Shown here one piece after another: positions 27,142-36,073 of a stretch of DNA of 64,000 bases. The stretch is from an uncultured Bacteroidales bacterium. Lineage in GTDB: Bacteria; Bacteroidota; Bacteroidia; Bacteroidales; FEN-979. The notes under the pieces were generated by a model. It saw only the letters and a list, made by a program, of their open reading frames with translations. It searched no databases and had not been told where the DNA came from. Location of the stretch: the NCBI GenBank assembly GCA_903887775.1, contig CAISRB010000007.1:310001-374000 (forward strand), given 5' to 3'. Within the stretch, counting starts at the first letter, position 1. The number at the start of each line of letters is the position of its first letter. A program made the position numbers and the translations under genes.

Positions 27142-29472
27142 TTAGAATTCATCCGTATCGATCACTGTCTTCTTTTTCTTCTTCTTCACTCCCTGGTTGG
27201 GTGAAGCGATGGCATTTTCCTCGTCACCGCAGTCAAAGTCAACTTCAAGTGGTTTCTTTGGGGGATCAAAATTCTTGTCCCTTATGATATGCAGGCTGGG
27301 ATCGGCATATACCTGTTGCATATATAAGGCCCAAACGGGAAGGGCGGTATTGGCTCCCTGTCCGAGTGCCAGAGTACGGAAATGAGCGGAGCGGTCCTCG
27401 CAACCAACCCATACGCCACTTACCAGGTCGGGAGTAATTCCCATAAACCAGCCGTCGCTCTGGTTCTGAGTAGTACCTGTCTTGCCTGCGATCGGGTTGT
27501 CGAAACCGTACTTGTATCTAAGCCTTATGCCGGTTCCGTAAGTCACCACACCCTGCATCAGCTGAAGCATAAGATAAGCTGTTTCCTCGCTGATGGCTTC
27601 CTGTTTTTTTGGTTTGAATTCCTGGATAAGGTTACCATCCTTATCTTCAATTTTAGTTATGAAAATGGGTTCAGTGAAAACGCCTTTATCGGCAAAGGTG
27701 CTCATGGCGCCGACCATTTCGTAGAGGGAAATATCACATGAGCCAAGGGCAATTGAATATACCGCGGGGATGCTGCTCGTAACACCCATTTTATGGGCAA
27801 GAGCTACAACGGCGGCAGGGGAGTACTTACGGATTAGCTGACCTGAGATCCAGTTGTTCGAATTGGCCAGCGCCCATTTAAGTGTAACCTGTTCTCCCCG
27901 CCTTTCCTCACTGGTATTTTCGGGGGCCCATACGGTTCCGTTGTCAAGTTCGATCACCGGTTGAACGTTGGGATAGCGCGAACAGGGCGATTCTCCTTCC
28001 TGCATGGCAAGGGTGTAAAGAAATGGTTTAAATGTACTGCCTACCTGGCGTTTGCTGAATTTTACATGGTCATACTGAAAATGCAGGTAGTCAATTCCTC
28101 CCACATAAGCTTTGACAAATCCTGTATGCGGGTCCATCGACATCAGTCCGCATTGCAGGAAAAACTTATAATACCGTATTGAATCGAAAGGAGTCATCAT
28201 GGTATCCCTTTCGCCTTTCCAGGTAAACACCTTCATCCTGGTTTTTACCTTGAATTCATTGATGATCTCAGCTTCCTTATATCCCTGGGATTTCATGCTG
28301 GCATAGCGATCGGTGCGCCGCATGGCCGAAAGCAGCAGGCTGTTGATCTCTTTACGTTCATCTGCATTTTCAAAAACGAAGGGAGCGGTGGGAATGCCTT
28401 TCCAATGGGCATAAAAAGCAGGCTGGAGTTCTTTGCCGAGATACGCAGCTACAGCTTTTTCGGCATATTCCTGCATCTTGTAGTTAATGGTTGTATGTAT
28501 CCGCAGGCCGTCACGGTAAAGACTGAATTCGCTTCCATCCTCTTTGATATGGGTATTACACCATTCTGTCAGGTATCCCCGAAGGTATTCCCTGAAGTAA
28601 GTGGCAAGGCCCGTGGTATGGTCCTGGAGGCGATAGTCTTCCATATTCAGAGGCACTGCACGCAGTGAATCATATTCGGTTTTCGTGAGGTAGTCGTACC
28701 TCTGCATCTGGGACAGGACTGTATTCCTGCGTTCAATGGCCCTGATCGGGTTCCGTACCGGGCTGAAGAAGGTCGGGGCTTTGAGAATACCTATGAGGAG
28801 TGCAGCTTCTTCAGGTTTAAGCTGATAGGGCTCTTTATTGAAATACGTCTTCGCAGCTGATTTAATGCCGAAGGATTGGCTCCCGAAATCCACCGTATTA
28901 AGATACATGGCAAGGATCTCTTCCTTAGAATAGTTGCGTTCCAGTTTGATAGCCGTAATCCATTCCTTGAATTTGATCATTACGGTTTCCATGAAAGTGC
29001 GGTTGGGTTTTCGGGGAAAGAGGTTCTTGGCCAGCTGCTGGGTGATGGTGCTTCCTCCTCCTTTTGATGTACCGGTTGCCACACCCCAGAAGACCCTGAA
29101 GATCGCCCTGAAGTCGATGCCTGAGTGTTCGTAAAAACGTGCGTCTTCAGTAGCTATCAGTGCGTTAATAACATTGGGAGAGAGTTCCTGGAAATGGGTA
29201 TTGGAACGGTTCTCGAAATAATATTTTCCGAGGAGTTTGCCGTCTTCACTCAATATCTCCGTGGCAAGGCTGCTTTCCGGGTTTTCCAGTTCCCTGAATG
29301 TGGGCATGTTCCCGAAAACACCCAGTGCAACCATTACAAAGAATGAAGCAACAAAGATGATGCTGGCGGCGTATGCGATCCAGAAGTATAAGATATATTT
29401 CTTCGGATTCACCTGTTTCTTTGGTTTTTCTCCGGTGTTTTGTAGAATACGAATATGATCTATCCCGCTCAT
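27142..29472 (-). CDS. Class A penicillin-binding protein (PBP1A type)
   Basis: Bifunctional peptidoglycan glycosyltransferase/transpeptidase, 776 aa. A single N-terminal helix (about residues 25-50) precedes the GT51 domain with EDARFYEHSGID and KGGGSTITQQLAKNLF. The transpeptidase domain shows the serine motif STFKPF, the SNN motif and the KTGTTQNQSDGWF motif. A Lys-rich tail (KKKKKK) closes the protein. The start overlaps the gldH stop by 4 nt, and it is the last gene of the holB-ricT-gldH-PBP1A operon. The stop codon abuts the heptamer array. Confidence 0.95.
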   Translation of the reverse strand: MSGIDHIRILQNTGEKPKKQVNPKKYILYFWIAYAASIIFVASFFVMVALGVFGNMPTFRELENPESSLATEILSEDGKLLGKYYFENRSNTHFQELSPNVINALIATEDARFYEHSGIDFRAIFRVFWGVATGTSKGGGSTITQQLAKNLFPRKPNRTFMETVMIKFKEWITAIKLERNYSKEEILAMYLNTVDFGSQSFGIKSAAKTYFNKEPYQLKPEEAALLIGILKAPTFFSPVRNPIRAIERRNTVLSQMQRYDYLTKTEYDSLRAVPLNMEDYRLQDHTTGLATYFREYLRGYLTEWCNTHIKEDGSEFSLYRDGLRIHTTINYKMQEYAEKAVAAYLGKELQPAFYAHWKGIPTAPFVFENADERKEINSLLLSAMRRTDRYASMKSQGYKEAEIINEFKVKTRMKVFTWKGERDTMMTPFDSIRYYKFFLQCGLMSMDPHTGFVKAYVGGIDYLHFQYDHVKFSKRQVGSTFKPFLYTLAMQEGESPCSRYPNVQPVIELDNGTVWAPENTSEERRGEQVTLKWALANSNNWISGQLIRKYSPAAVVALAHKMGVTSSIPAVYSIALGSCDISLYEMVGAMSTFADKGVFTEPIFITKIEDKDGNLIQEFKPKKQEAISEETAYLMLQLMQGVVTYGTGIRLRYKYGFDNPIAGKTGTTQNQSDGWFMGITPDLVSGVWVGCEDRSAHFRTLALGQGANTALPVWALYMQQVYADPSLHIIRDKNFDPPKKPLEVDFDCGDEENAIASPNQGVKKKKKKTVIDTDEF

Positions 29473-29936
29473 AACTCGATTTCCAGGCCGACGTCCCTGA
29501 TCCCTTTCAGTTCGCTGGTACGCATCGCCTGTTCAAATGTGAAGGCGTAATTCCCTTTTTGTCTGAACCTTACGGCTTTCTGGAACAAAAAGCGGTTGCT
29601 TTTGATGCTTCCCGAGCCCTTACCCAGCCAGCGACCGTCATAATCGGCCAGCTGGCATTCGACGGTATCACGTGCGATCCTGCCATCAGGGAAACGGGTA
29701 TCAAGGAACATGTATATATTGGCAAACGGATAATTCACGTCATTCCTTAAATTGATGTAGAGAGAATACCGTTTTGCCGTATCGGAAATGTTTACGGAGA
29801 AAGCTACTTTTTCTTTAGAATTCCAGATTCCATCGGGGATGCGCTGCGTTTCGCGGTAGAAGCGGTTCATGTTGCAGGCAAGCAGCGCCAGGATCAGCGC
29901 AGGGACGAACAATAAGCCGGAAAAATTACCACGCAT
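29469..29936 (-). CDS. gldH: Gliding motility lipoprotein GldH
   Basis: 155 aa with a lipoprotein signal (LILALLAC, Cys near 21) and the GldH pattern NMNRFYRETQRIPDGIW...FSVNISDT...YSLYINLRNDVNYPFANIYMF. In gliding Bacteroidota GldH is needed for motility and supports the type IX secretion/gliding apparatus; in non-gliding relatives its role is less clear. The ricT-gldH-PBP1A order agrees with arrangements known in the phylum. It overlaps PBP1A by 4 nt. Confidence 0.9.
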   Translation of the reverse strand: MRGNFSGLLFVPALILALLACNMNRFYRETQRIPDGIWNSKEKVAFSVNISDTAKRYSLYINLRNDVNYPFANIYMFLDTRFPDGRIARDTVECQLADYDGRWLGKGSGSIKSNRFLFQKAVRFRQKGNYAFTFEQAMRTSELKGIRDVGLEIEL

Positions 29937-29952
29937 AGCTGGAGCAGATAGT

Positions 29953-31167
29953 TTAAAGATGATCGAAACGGGTCAGGTCATTTTCTCCACCAAGCCCGTT
30001 GTCAAACTCACGCTTTTGTTGAGTGACATTTGCGAAATCTTCCAGTTTCTCCGGTAAACGCCCGGCTTTGTTTTCTTCGATGATAAAAAGGGCGTTCTTA
30101 AGTGGGATGGCAAGCAAATTCTGCAGATCATTTACATAGGAGTACCATAGGATTTGCCCGAAGATATCGGATTTCTGGTGGATGGCATCCCCGTTCTTTA
30201 ATTTCAGGCGGATCTCGGTATTAGGGAAATCCCGGATGGCATCCAGATATGTATCGTATTCATAGGTAAGACAACACTTAAGTTTGCCGCACTGCCCGGC
30301 CAGTTTCTGTGGGTTAAGGGAGAGCTGCTGAACCCTTGCGGTGTTCGTTGAGACGGAGCAGAATTCGCTCATCCAGGTAGAGCAGCAAAGTTCCCTGCCG
30401 CAGGTTCCCAGTCCGCCAAGGCGGCTGGCTTCCTGCCGTGCGCCTATCTGGCGCATCTCTATCCTTACATGGAATTCCTCTGCAAGAACTTTAATAAGTT
30501 CGCGGAAATCAACCCTGTCATCCGCAGTATAATAAAAAATTGCTTTCGTATGATCTCCCTGGAATTCCACGTCATTGATCTTCATCTGCAGACCGAGATT
30601 ATCGGCAATCTCCCTAGATCTGAACATGGTAAGGGATTCTGTTTCCACTGAGGAAACCCACTTCTCTATATCGGCAAGCCTGGCTCTGCGGTAGACTTTC
30701 CTGATCTCCTGTGAATTCGGGTCAATTCCTTTGTTCTTCAGTTGGAAGCGAATGAGTTCGCCGCTGATCGTGACAATCCCTATATCGTGGCCGGGTGATG
30801 CTTCAACTGCAACAATATCGCCGGCTTCCAGTTCTATGTCGGGAGGCACCCGAAAAAAATCTTTACGGCTGTTCTTGAACCTTACTTCAACGATATCGGG
30901 AACTTTGTACCCCGGCGGCAGCGGGATTGTTTTGATCCAGTCGTAAGAGTCGAATTTGCCACAGCGGTGCATGTAAGCACCGTTTTGTTTCTGATGAGGT
31001 TCAGGCGAATTACAGCAACCACGGGTCAGAAAAGGGTTCTTTGAAGAATCATAAGCGGAACCTCCGAATTCAAATTCAGGCTCGGCACCGGGTACGGTAT
31101 CAGCCTGGGACTGCGTTGCCTCCGAATCCTGTTCCTTTTGAGGGAACTGGTCTTGAGTTTCTTCCAT
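29953..31167 (-). CDS. ricT: PSP1-domain protein RicT (YaaT)
   Basis: 404 aa. The PSP1 C-terminal domain is recognisable, with the cysteine set GTCGRELCCSTWM and GQCGKLKCCLTYEYD. In Firmicutes RicT is part of an iron-sulfur complex that modulates RNase Y-dependent mRNA maturation; in Bacteroidota the role is less defined. The N-terminal 60 residues are acidic and Gln-rich with CCNSPEPHQ and probably disordered. It is preceded by a good TACCTTTG -7 element and starts 15 nt after the holB stop. Confidence 0.9.
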   Translation of the reverse strand: MEETQDQFPQKEQDSEATQSQADTVPGAEPEFEFGGSAYDSSKNPFLTRGCCNSPEPHQKQNGAYMHRCGKFDSYDWIKTIPLPPGYKVPDIVEVRFKNSRKDFFRVPPDIELEAGDIVAVEASPGHDIGIVTISGELIRFQLKNKGIDPNSQEIRKVYRRARLADIEKWVSSVETESLTMFRSREIADNLGLQMKINDVEFQGDHTKAIFYYTADDRVDFRELIKVLAEEFHVRIEMRQIGARQEASRLGGLGTCGRELCCSTWMSEFCSVSTNTARVQQLSLNPQKLAGQCGKLKCCLTYEYDTYLDAIRDFPNTEIRLKLKNGDAIHQKSDIFGQILWYSYVNDLQNLLAIPLKNALFIIEENKAGRLPEKLEDFANVTQQKREFDNGLGGENDLTRFDHL

Positions 31168-31182
31168 TCGCCTAATTTTCTG

Positions 31183-32373
31183 CTACAAAGGTACGAAATT
31201 CGGTTTAAAAAGGCGCAGTATTTTCAGGGAGAGGTCAAGGAAAAGCGCCGGGGCATATGCATTACGTTCCACATGGTAGATTGCGGTGTTGAAGAGCTCG
31301 TGGAATCCGGCCAGGCCGGCAGTGTTGATAGTCGGAGCAAATTTTTCCAGGAACTTAGCTTCTTCGGCGTCGGCGCTGAGTCTGCCGGCCTGGCCGTAAA
31401 CCACAGCCGGGCAAAGTTCAAGCATATGAAGGCTGTAATGCAGGAAAGCTTTTTGTTTTTCCCTTCCCGACTTAGCCATCTCGCCCGCGAAGCTGATCAG
31501 GTCAGGAACTCTCATCCCAGCACAGTTCCGCATCCAGGTTATAAACGTCTTAAAATACTGGTTTTCAATTGCATATTCATCTCTTCGGAGTATATCCCTA
31601 TCGGGTGGAATTCTTACAAAAAGGCATCTCGACCTGATCGTGCTGATGATCTGGTCAGGATCTTCAGTCACCAGAAGGAAAAGTGTTTTCTCGGGCGGCT
31701 CCTCCATTATCTTCAGGATCTTCGGAGCGGCTGAATGAAAAAGCTTCTCCGCCATCCAGATAATCATGACCTTATATTCTGATTCGTAAGTTTTATAGCT
31801 GAGGGTTGAAATGATCTCGTTGCAGTCCTCGGCATTGATGATACCTTGTTTATTCTCAATACCAATGAAATCATACCAGTCCTGGAGGTTTACAGGAAAT
31901 GGCCTTTGCAGGAAAAACTTTCTCCAGTCTTCAATAAACAGCTTGCTTTGTGGCTTTTTAGGGACTCTCCGGGTGGTCGCAACGGGATAAATAAAATGCA
32001 GGTCCGGGTGTATGAGTTTCTGGTACTTCAGGCAGGACGGGCAGGTACCACATGAGTCTGTTGAAGTAGCGAAATAGCGAGGTAGCGAGGTAGCGAAAGA
32101 GTCAGTAGCGAGGTAGCGAGGTAGCGAGGTAGCGAAAGAATCAGTAGCGAGGTAGCGAGGTGGCGAAGTAGCGAAATCATTAGATTCTGGCGTGGCAGGT
32201 AGTTTCAGGCGGTTTTTACAATTTATGTATTGAGCATAAGCTATCGCCAGGGCAAGTTTAGCGGAGCTTTCCGGTCCGTAAAACAACTGTGCATGGCTCA
32301 CCCTCTGGTCGGTAACCGTCCGGATAAGTTTTTCTTTTATAGCCTGCTGGCCGGGTATGTCCTGGAAGCGCAT
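31183..32373 (-). CDS. holB: DNA polymerase III delta-prime-like clamp-loader subunit with in-frame repeat insertion
   Basis: 396 aa, AAA+ clamp-loader subunit. It opens with MRFQDIPGQQAIKEKLIRTV and HAQLFYGPESSAKLALAIAYAQYINC. The zinc-binding module follows (CGTCPSCLKY), then HPDLHFIYPV, a segment typical of Bacteroidota delta-prime. Sensor-1-like VMIIWMAEKLFHSAAPKILKIMEEPP follows. Between the first cysteine (residue about 52) and CGTC lie about 40 extra residues of repeated DSFATSLPRYLAT. They are encoded by AGCGAGGT octamers. The P-loop is degenerate, as in many delta-prime subunits. First gene of the minus-strand operon ending with PBP1A. Confidence 0.88.
   Translation of the reverse strand: MRFQDIPGQQAIKEKLIRTVTDQRVSHAQLFYGPESSAKLALAIAYAQYINCKNRLKLPATPESNDFATSPPRYLATDSFATSLPRYLATDSFATSLPRYFATSTDSCGTCPSCLKYQKLIHPDLHFIYPVATTRRVPKKPQSKLFIEDWRKFFLQRPFPVNLQDWYDFIGIENKQGIINAEDCNEIISTLSYKTYESEYKVMIIWMAEKLFHSAAPKILKIMEEPPEKTLFLLVTEDPDQIISTIRSRCLFVRIPPDRDILRRDEYAIENQYFKTFITWMRNCAGMRVPDLISFAGEMAKSGREKQKAFLHYSLHMLELCPAVVYGQAGRLSADAEEAKFLEKFAPTINTAGLAGFHELFNTAIYHVERNAYAPALFLDLSLKILRLFKPNFVPL
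31186..31193 (-). promoter_or_regulatory. Putative -7 element TACCTTTG upstream of ricT
   Basis: On the minus strand this reads TACCTTTG, matching TAnnTTTG, 18 nt before the ricT ATG at 31167 and inside the end of holB. It suggests an internal promoter for ricT-gldH-PBP1A. Confidence 0.45.
32064..32178. repeat. AGCGAGGT octamer array inside holB
   Basis: Around 13 direct units of GTAGCGAG/GTAGCGAA are arranged in higher-order blocks of about 43 bp separated by AGAATCA or AGAGTCA. They are read in frame on the minus strand as DSFATSLPRYLAT repeats. No inverted arm is present. Confidence 0.85.
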
Positions 32374-32421
32374 TTAGTCCGTGCAAATTCGACCGCTAAA
32401 ATAAGCAAAGTGTAATTCATT

Positions 32422-32601
32422 TCACTGCATGAATATCTCCGGAATTATAAGACCGTGGTTAATCTCCAGTTTTTCAAGGTCATTTTCGGGGACAAGGATC
32501 CAGGATTTTACAGGGATATCCTTTTCGATTTTATCTTTTCTGCAGATGTAACAGACTTTTGAATCGATTTCATAAACGATGAAACGAATTATCGGAAGCA
32601 T
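32422..32601 (-). CDS. Small protein of 59 aa with a YICRK cysteine pair, unknown function
   Basis: Open frame of 60 codons from ATG 32601 to TGA 32422, reading MLPIIRFIVYEIDSKVCYIC then RKDKIEKDIPVKSWILVPEN and DLEKLEINHGLIIPEIFMQ. It has a C-Y-I-C pair and a balanced amphipathic composition. It lies 48 nt upstream of holB on the same strand. The family was not recognised. The amino-acid composition looks coding, but no database comparison was possible. Confidence 0.5.
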   Translation of the reverse strand: MLPIIRFIVYEIDSKVCYICRKDKIEKDIPVKSWILVPENDLEKLEINHGLIIPEIFMQ

Positions 32602-32654
32602 AGGGGATTTTATTACTTAATCCGCCATGCAGGGAAAAGTGATAGGAAAAATAA

Positions 32655-32700
32655 AAAAAAGCGAAATAGAGAAATAGCGAGAGCGCAGCATTTTGTAAAA
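32655..32700. repeat. AAGCGAA/AGCGAAAT repeat remnant
   Basis: Degenerate units AAGCGAAAT, AGAAAT and AGCGAGAGCGC directly precede the REP-like palindrome at 32720-32780. The region between the small gene and sdhB holds only these repeats. Confidence 0.6.
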
Positions 32701-32719
32701 GCGGCATATCAGGAGTTAA

Positions 32720-32780
32720 GCATTTCACACAAGCCGCATCAGGTGGAGCGCAGCGAACCGTAGCGGCGGTGTGAAGATGC
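32720..32780. repeat. REP-like palindrome (about 60 bp)
   Basis: Outer stem GCATTTCACAC...GTGTGAAGATGC, inner stem AAGCCGC...GCGGC, with a conserved apical part containing CAGGTGGAGCGCAGCGAACC. It ends 6 nt before the sdhB stop codon (minus strand). It is the reference copy for the family at 3206, 41279, 44098 and 54265. Confidence 0.85.
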
Positions 32781-32786
32781 GATCGA

Positions 32787-33533
32787 TCAGTCCCAGGATG
32801 TTTTTGCACACATGAATTCAAGGTTCATGCGGGCAATGTTCGATCGCGAGATGCTTTTCGGGCATTCGGCTTCGCAGGCATAGGTATTCGTACAGTTTCC
32901 GAAGCCGAGTTCGTCCATCATTTTTACCATTTTCATGACCCTCACTTTAGCTTCTGGCCGGCCCTGGGGAAGCAAGGCAAACTGGGATACTTTCGCCGAG
33001 ACAAACAGCATTGCAGAAGCATTTTTGCATGCCGCAACGCAGGCGCCGCAACCAATGCATGCGGCAGCGTCCATCGACAGTTCAGCAGCAGGTTTGGGGA
33101 TCAGTATGTGGTTGGCTTCCATCGCACCGCCCGTATTCACAGCAATGTACCCGCCTTCCTGTATGATCTTGTCAAAGGCCGTTCGGTCAACCATCAGGTC
33201 TTTGATAACCGGGAATGGCTTCGCGCGCCAGGGTTCTATGGTAATGGTCTCCCCGTCTTTGAACTTTCTCATATGAAGCTGGCAGGCTGTAACGGCATCA
33301 TCAGGTCCATGGGGGCGGCCGTTGATATACAGGCTGCACATCCCGCAGATACCTTCGCGGCAGTCGTGATCGAACACCACCGGTTCTTCATTTTTCCCGA
33401 TCAGGCTTTCATTCAGGATATCGAGCATCTCCAGGAAAGAACAATTCGGGGAAATTCCTTCGAGCTTATAGGTCACGAATTTTCCCTTTGATTTGGCATC
33501 TTTCTGCCTCCAGATCTTGAGTGTTAGGTTCAT
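32787..33533 (-). CDS. sdhB: Succinate dehydrogenase/fumarate reductase iron-sulfur subunit
   Basis: 248 aa. The N-terminal plant-type ferredoxin domain carries [12 protein letters not shown] for the [2Fe-2S] cluster. The C-terminal domain carries [16 protein letters not shown] and CEAECPKSI for the [4Fe-4S] and [3Fe-4S] clusters. It transfers electrons between the SdhA flavin and the quinone at the inner membrane. It should follow sdhA directly, but about 600 bp containing a four-helix-bundle ORF and inverted repeats separate them. The reading frame itself is intact. Confidence 0.96.
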   Translation of the reverse strand: MNLTLKIWRQKDAKSKGKFVTYKLEGISPNCSFLEMLDILNESLIGKNEEPVVFDHDCREGICGMCSLYINGRPHGPDDAVTACQLHMRKFKDGETITIEPWRAKPFPVIKDLMVDRTAFDKIIQEGGYIAVNTGGAMEANHILIPKPAAELSMDAAACIGCGACVAACKNASAMLFVSAKVSQFALLPQGRPEAKVRVMKMVKMMDELGFGNCTNTYACEAECPKSISRSNIARMNLEFMCAKTSWD

Positions 33534-33555
33534 AAGTGGATTATTTTATATAAAA

Positions 33556-33591
33556 GCCATGAGCCATAAGGCATGAGGCATGAGTCATGAG
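33556..33591. repeat. Left arm of CATGAGG heptamer inverted repeat
   Basis: Five 7-bp units, reverse complement of the right arm. It overlaps the stop codon of the four-helix-bundle gene. Confidence 0.85.
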
Positions 33592-33974
33592 TTATTAATT
33601 TTAGGATTGTTTTCAATTTTCCTGATCAAGCTATTTAACATTTTACTGATTTCTTCATTCGAAACAAAAAGTGATTTCCAGTCATCATGATTAATGTAAT
33701 TAAGTTCAAGAGCAATTGTCAATAAGGTATCAAGTTCATAAAGCGACCCTCTGGAAATTTTAAGAAACTGCGTATAGTTTTTTGAACTATCTCTTCCCCA
33801 GCCTTCTGCAATATTTGCCGAAATTGAAACCACTGCTCTTCTGCTTTGACTGATCAGCCCGAATTTTTCTTTGTCAGGAAAATTCTCAGTTATACTATAT
33901 ACAACCTTGGCATATTGAATTGCCTTTTTATATACCTCCAGATCATGATATGTAATAACTTTCTTCTTTTCCAT
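33585..33974 (-). CDS. Four helix bundle protein (23S rRNA intervening-sequence protein/S23 family)
   Basis: 129 aa from ATG 33974 (MEKKKVITYHDLEVYKKAIQ). An upstream in-frame ATG at 33995 lies within the repeat boundary and is less likely. The family pattern is clear: YHDLEVYKKAIQYAKVVYSI, ITENFPDKEKFGLISQSRRA, VSISANIAEGWGR and YTQFLKISRGSLYELDTLL. Family members occur in loops of 23S rRNA intervening sequences and include the Avd accessory proteins of diversity-generating retroelements. Their function outside Avd is unsettled. The C-terminus and stop lie in the left repeat arm. No reverse transcriptase is nearby. Confidence 0.93.
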   Translation of the reverse strand: MEKKKVITYHDLEVYKKAIQYAKVVYSITENFPDKEKFGLISQSRRAVVSISANIAEGWGRDSSKNYTQFLKISRGSLYELDTLLTIALELNYINHDDWKSLFVSNEEISKMLNSLIRKIENNPKINNS

Positions 33975-33981
33975 CCCTAAT

Positions 33982-34133
33982 CCCTTATGGCTCATGCCTC
34001 ATGGCTCATGGCTCATGCCTCATGCCTCATGGCTCATGCCTCATGGCTCATGCCTCATGCCTCATGGCTCATGGCTCATGGCTCATGGCTCATGGCTCAT
34101 GCCTCATGCCTCATGCCTCATGGCTCATGGCTA
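33982..34133. repeat. Right arm of CATGAGG heptamer inverted repeat, about 20 units
   Basis: 140 nt of perfect 7-bp periodicity (33991-34130) with two alternating unit types, CTCATGC and CTCATGG. The array ends exactly at the sdhA TAG codon (minus strand). Length variation between strains is likely. Confidence 0.92.
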
Positions 34134-36068
34134 TTTATAATTCCTTGCTTTCACTTCAGTTTCTTCATAAACCAGCTGTTCTTTGTGCAGCCTGAATTCA
34201 CCTTCTTTCACATATTCCCATGCGGCTACATATTTGTAGTTCTCGTCGTCACGGAGGCATTCGCCTTCAGGGGTCTGGTATTCCTCCCTAAAATGACCTC
34301 CGCAGCTTTCATTGCGATTCAGTGCGTCAAGGGCCAGCAGTTCTCCCATTTCCAGGAAATCGGCTACACGGTTTGCTTTTTCAAGTTCCACGTTCATCTC
34401 GTCAGGTTTTCCGGGGATGCGCACATCGGTCCAGAACTTCTTGCGAAGATCCCTGATAAGGGCGATTCCACTGGTCAGGCCTTCCTTTGTACGTCCCATC
34501 CCTACATGTTCCCACATGATCTTTCCGAGTTCCTTATGGAAGTGGTCAACGCTCCTGGTCCCCTGAACAGACATCAGCTTGCTGATACGCTCCTGAACCC
34601 TCTTTTCAGCTTCTTCAAATTCCTTCTTGTCGGTAGACATCCTCTGTGTTTTGATCTCTGCGGATAAGTAGTTCTGCACCGTATAGGGAAGAACGAAATA
34701 ACCGTCGGCCAGGCCCTGCATCAGGGCTGATGCCCCCAGCCGGTTTGCGCCATGATCGGAGAAGTTGGCTTCGCCGGCCACGAATAATCCGGTGACAGTC
34801 GACATCAGTTCATAGTCAACCCATAATCCGCCCATGGCGTAATGAACAGCAGGGAAGATCATCATCGGGTTTTCATATGGATTTTCATCGACTATCTTTT
34901 CATACATCTGGAAAAGGTTGCCGTAACGCTCTTCGATCACATGCTTTCCAAGCCTTGCAATGGATTCCTTGAAATCGAGGAATACAGCTAATCCGGTCGG
35001 GCCTACTCCAAACCCGGCATCACAGCGCTCCTTGGCAGCCCGGGAGGCAACGTCGCGGGGTACGAGGTTCCCAAAAGCCGGATACCTGCGTTCAAGGAAA
35101 TAATCGCGGTCTTCTTCAGGAATATCGTTTGCTTTAAGCTTTCCCAGGCGGTTTTTCTCAGCATCTTCTTTTTTCTTAGGCACCCAGATACGGCCGTCAT
35201 TCCTGAGGCTTTCGCTCATCAGGGTGAGTTTCGACTGGTAGTCGCCATGCACGGGTATACAGGTGGGGTGGATCTGGGTGAAGCAGGGATTGGCAAAATA
35301 AGCGCCTTGTTTCATAGCCTGCCAAAGGGCGCTTGTATTGCATCCCATGGCATTTGTCGAGAGATAGAATACATTCCCGTATCCTCCTGTAGCAAGGACC
35401 ACTGCATGACCGAAATAACGTTCCAGTTTGCCTGTGATGAGGTCACGTGCTATGATGCCGCGGGCTTTGCCATCGACCATAACCAGGTCCATCATTTCAT
35501 GGCGGTTGTACATCTTCACCATGCCCAGCTTGATCTGCCGGCTCAGGGCAGAATAGGCGCCCAAAAGAAGCTGCTGCCCCGTCTGACCGCGGGCAAAAAA
35601 GGTCCTTGAAACCTGTGCTCCGCCAAAGGAACGGTTTTCAAGCGATCCACCGTATTCACGCGCAAAAGGAACACCCTGGGCCACACACTGATCAATGATC
35701 GCATTGCTCACTTCAGCAAGCCGGTATACATTGGCTTCACGGGCACGGTAATCCCCCCCCTTCAAAGTATCATAAAACAAACGGTAAACACTGTCGCCGT
35801 CGTTCGGGTAATTCTTTGCAGCATTGATGCCGCCCTGGGCAGCTATGCTGTGGGCGCGCCTGGGGCTGTCCTGGTAACAGAATATCTTTACATTGAAACC
35901 CAGTTCTCCAAACGAAGCTGCAGCGGAAGCGCCTGCAAGCCCGGTACCTACAACAATAATATCGAGTTTGCGCTTGTTCGACGGATTGACCAGGTTCTGG
36001 TGGGCCTTGTAATTGCTCCACTTCTGGGATACGGGCCCTTTCGGGATTTTTGAATTCAACTCAGCCAT
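34131..36068 (-). CDS. sdhA: Succinate dehydrogenase/fumarate reductase flavoprotein subunit
   Basis: 645 aa from ATG 36068 ([15 protein letters not shown]). The longer frame upstream runs through sdhC. It shows the FAD Rossmann motif [14 protein letters not shown] and the covalent-flavin segment [33 protein letters not shown] and the C-terminal [19 protein letters not shown] with the active-site arginine region follow. It oxidises succinate or reduces fumarate at the cytosolic face of the membrane. It begins 5 nt after sdhC. Its stop codon is contiguous with the heptamer array, so the 3' end is preserved exactly. Confidence 0.96.
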   Translation of the reverse strand: MAELNSKIPKGPVSQKWSNYKAHQNLVNPSNKRKLDIIVVGTGLAGASAAASFGELGFNVKIFCYQDSPRRAHSIAAQGGINAAKNYPNDGDSVYRLFYDTLKGGDYRAREANVYRLAEVSNAIIDQCVAQGVPFAREYGGSLENRSFGGAQVSRTFFARGQTGQQLLLGAYSALSRQIKLGMVKMYNRHEMMDLVMVDGKARGIIARDLITGKLERYFGHAVVLATGGYGNVFYLSTNAMGCNTSALWQAMKQGAYFANPCFTQIHPTCIPVHGDYQSKLTLMSESLRNDGRIWVPKKKEDAEKNRLGKLKANDIPEEDRDYFLERRYPAFGNLVPRDVASRAAKERCDAGFGVGPTGLAVFLDFKESIARLGKHVIEERYGNLFQMYEKIVDENPYENPMMIFPAVHYAMGGLWVDYELMSTVTGLFVAGEANFSDHGANRLGASALMQGLADGYFVLPYTVQNYLSAEIKTQRMSTDKKEFEEAEKRVQERISKLMSVQGTRSVDHFHKELGKIMWEHVGMGRTKEGLTSGIALIRDLRKKFWTDVRIPGKPDEMNVELEKANRVADFLEMGELLALDALNRNESCGGHFREEYQTPEGECLRDDENYKYVAAWEYVKEGEFRLHKEQLVYEETEVKARNYK

Positions 36069-36073
36069 AAAGC

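Larger units (their letters stand above)
33555..34133. mobile_element. IVS-like element: four-helix-bundle ORF flanked by inverted CATGAGG heptamer arrays
   Basis: The left arm, 33556-33591, is about five units (GCCATGA, GCCATAA, GGCATGA). The right arm, 33982-34131, starts with TTATGG and holds about 20 reverse-complement units (CTCATGC/CTCATGG). Between them is one gene of the 23S-rRNA-intervening-sequence protein family. The element sits exactly between the sdhA stop and the sdhB leader. Transcribed, the arms would pair and loop out the ORF, as in rRNA intervening sequences. Mobility is inferred, not shown. Confidence 0.55.

Noticed and set aside
32570-32821. 83-aa minus-strand ORF between sdhB and the small gene
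   Set aside because: It is made of REP-like and heptamer repeat sequence and overlaps the sdhB 3' end.
33585-33974. Diversity-generating retroelement suggested by the Avd-like fold
   Set aside because: No reverse transcriptase, template repeat or variable repeat pair was seen in the window.
33987-34667. 226-aa plus-strand ORF beginning with MAHASWLMAHASCLM repeats
   Set aside because: It is the CATGAGG heptamer array read in a frame plus the antisense of sdhA; sdhA motifs on the other strand are unambiguous.
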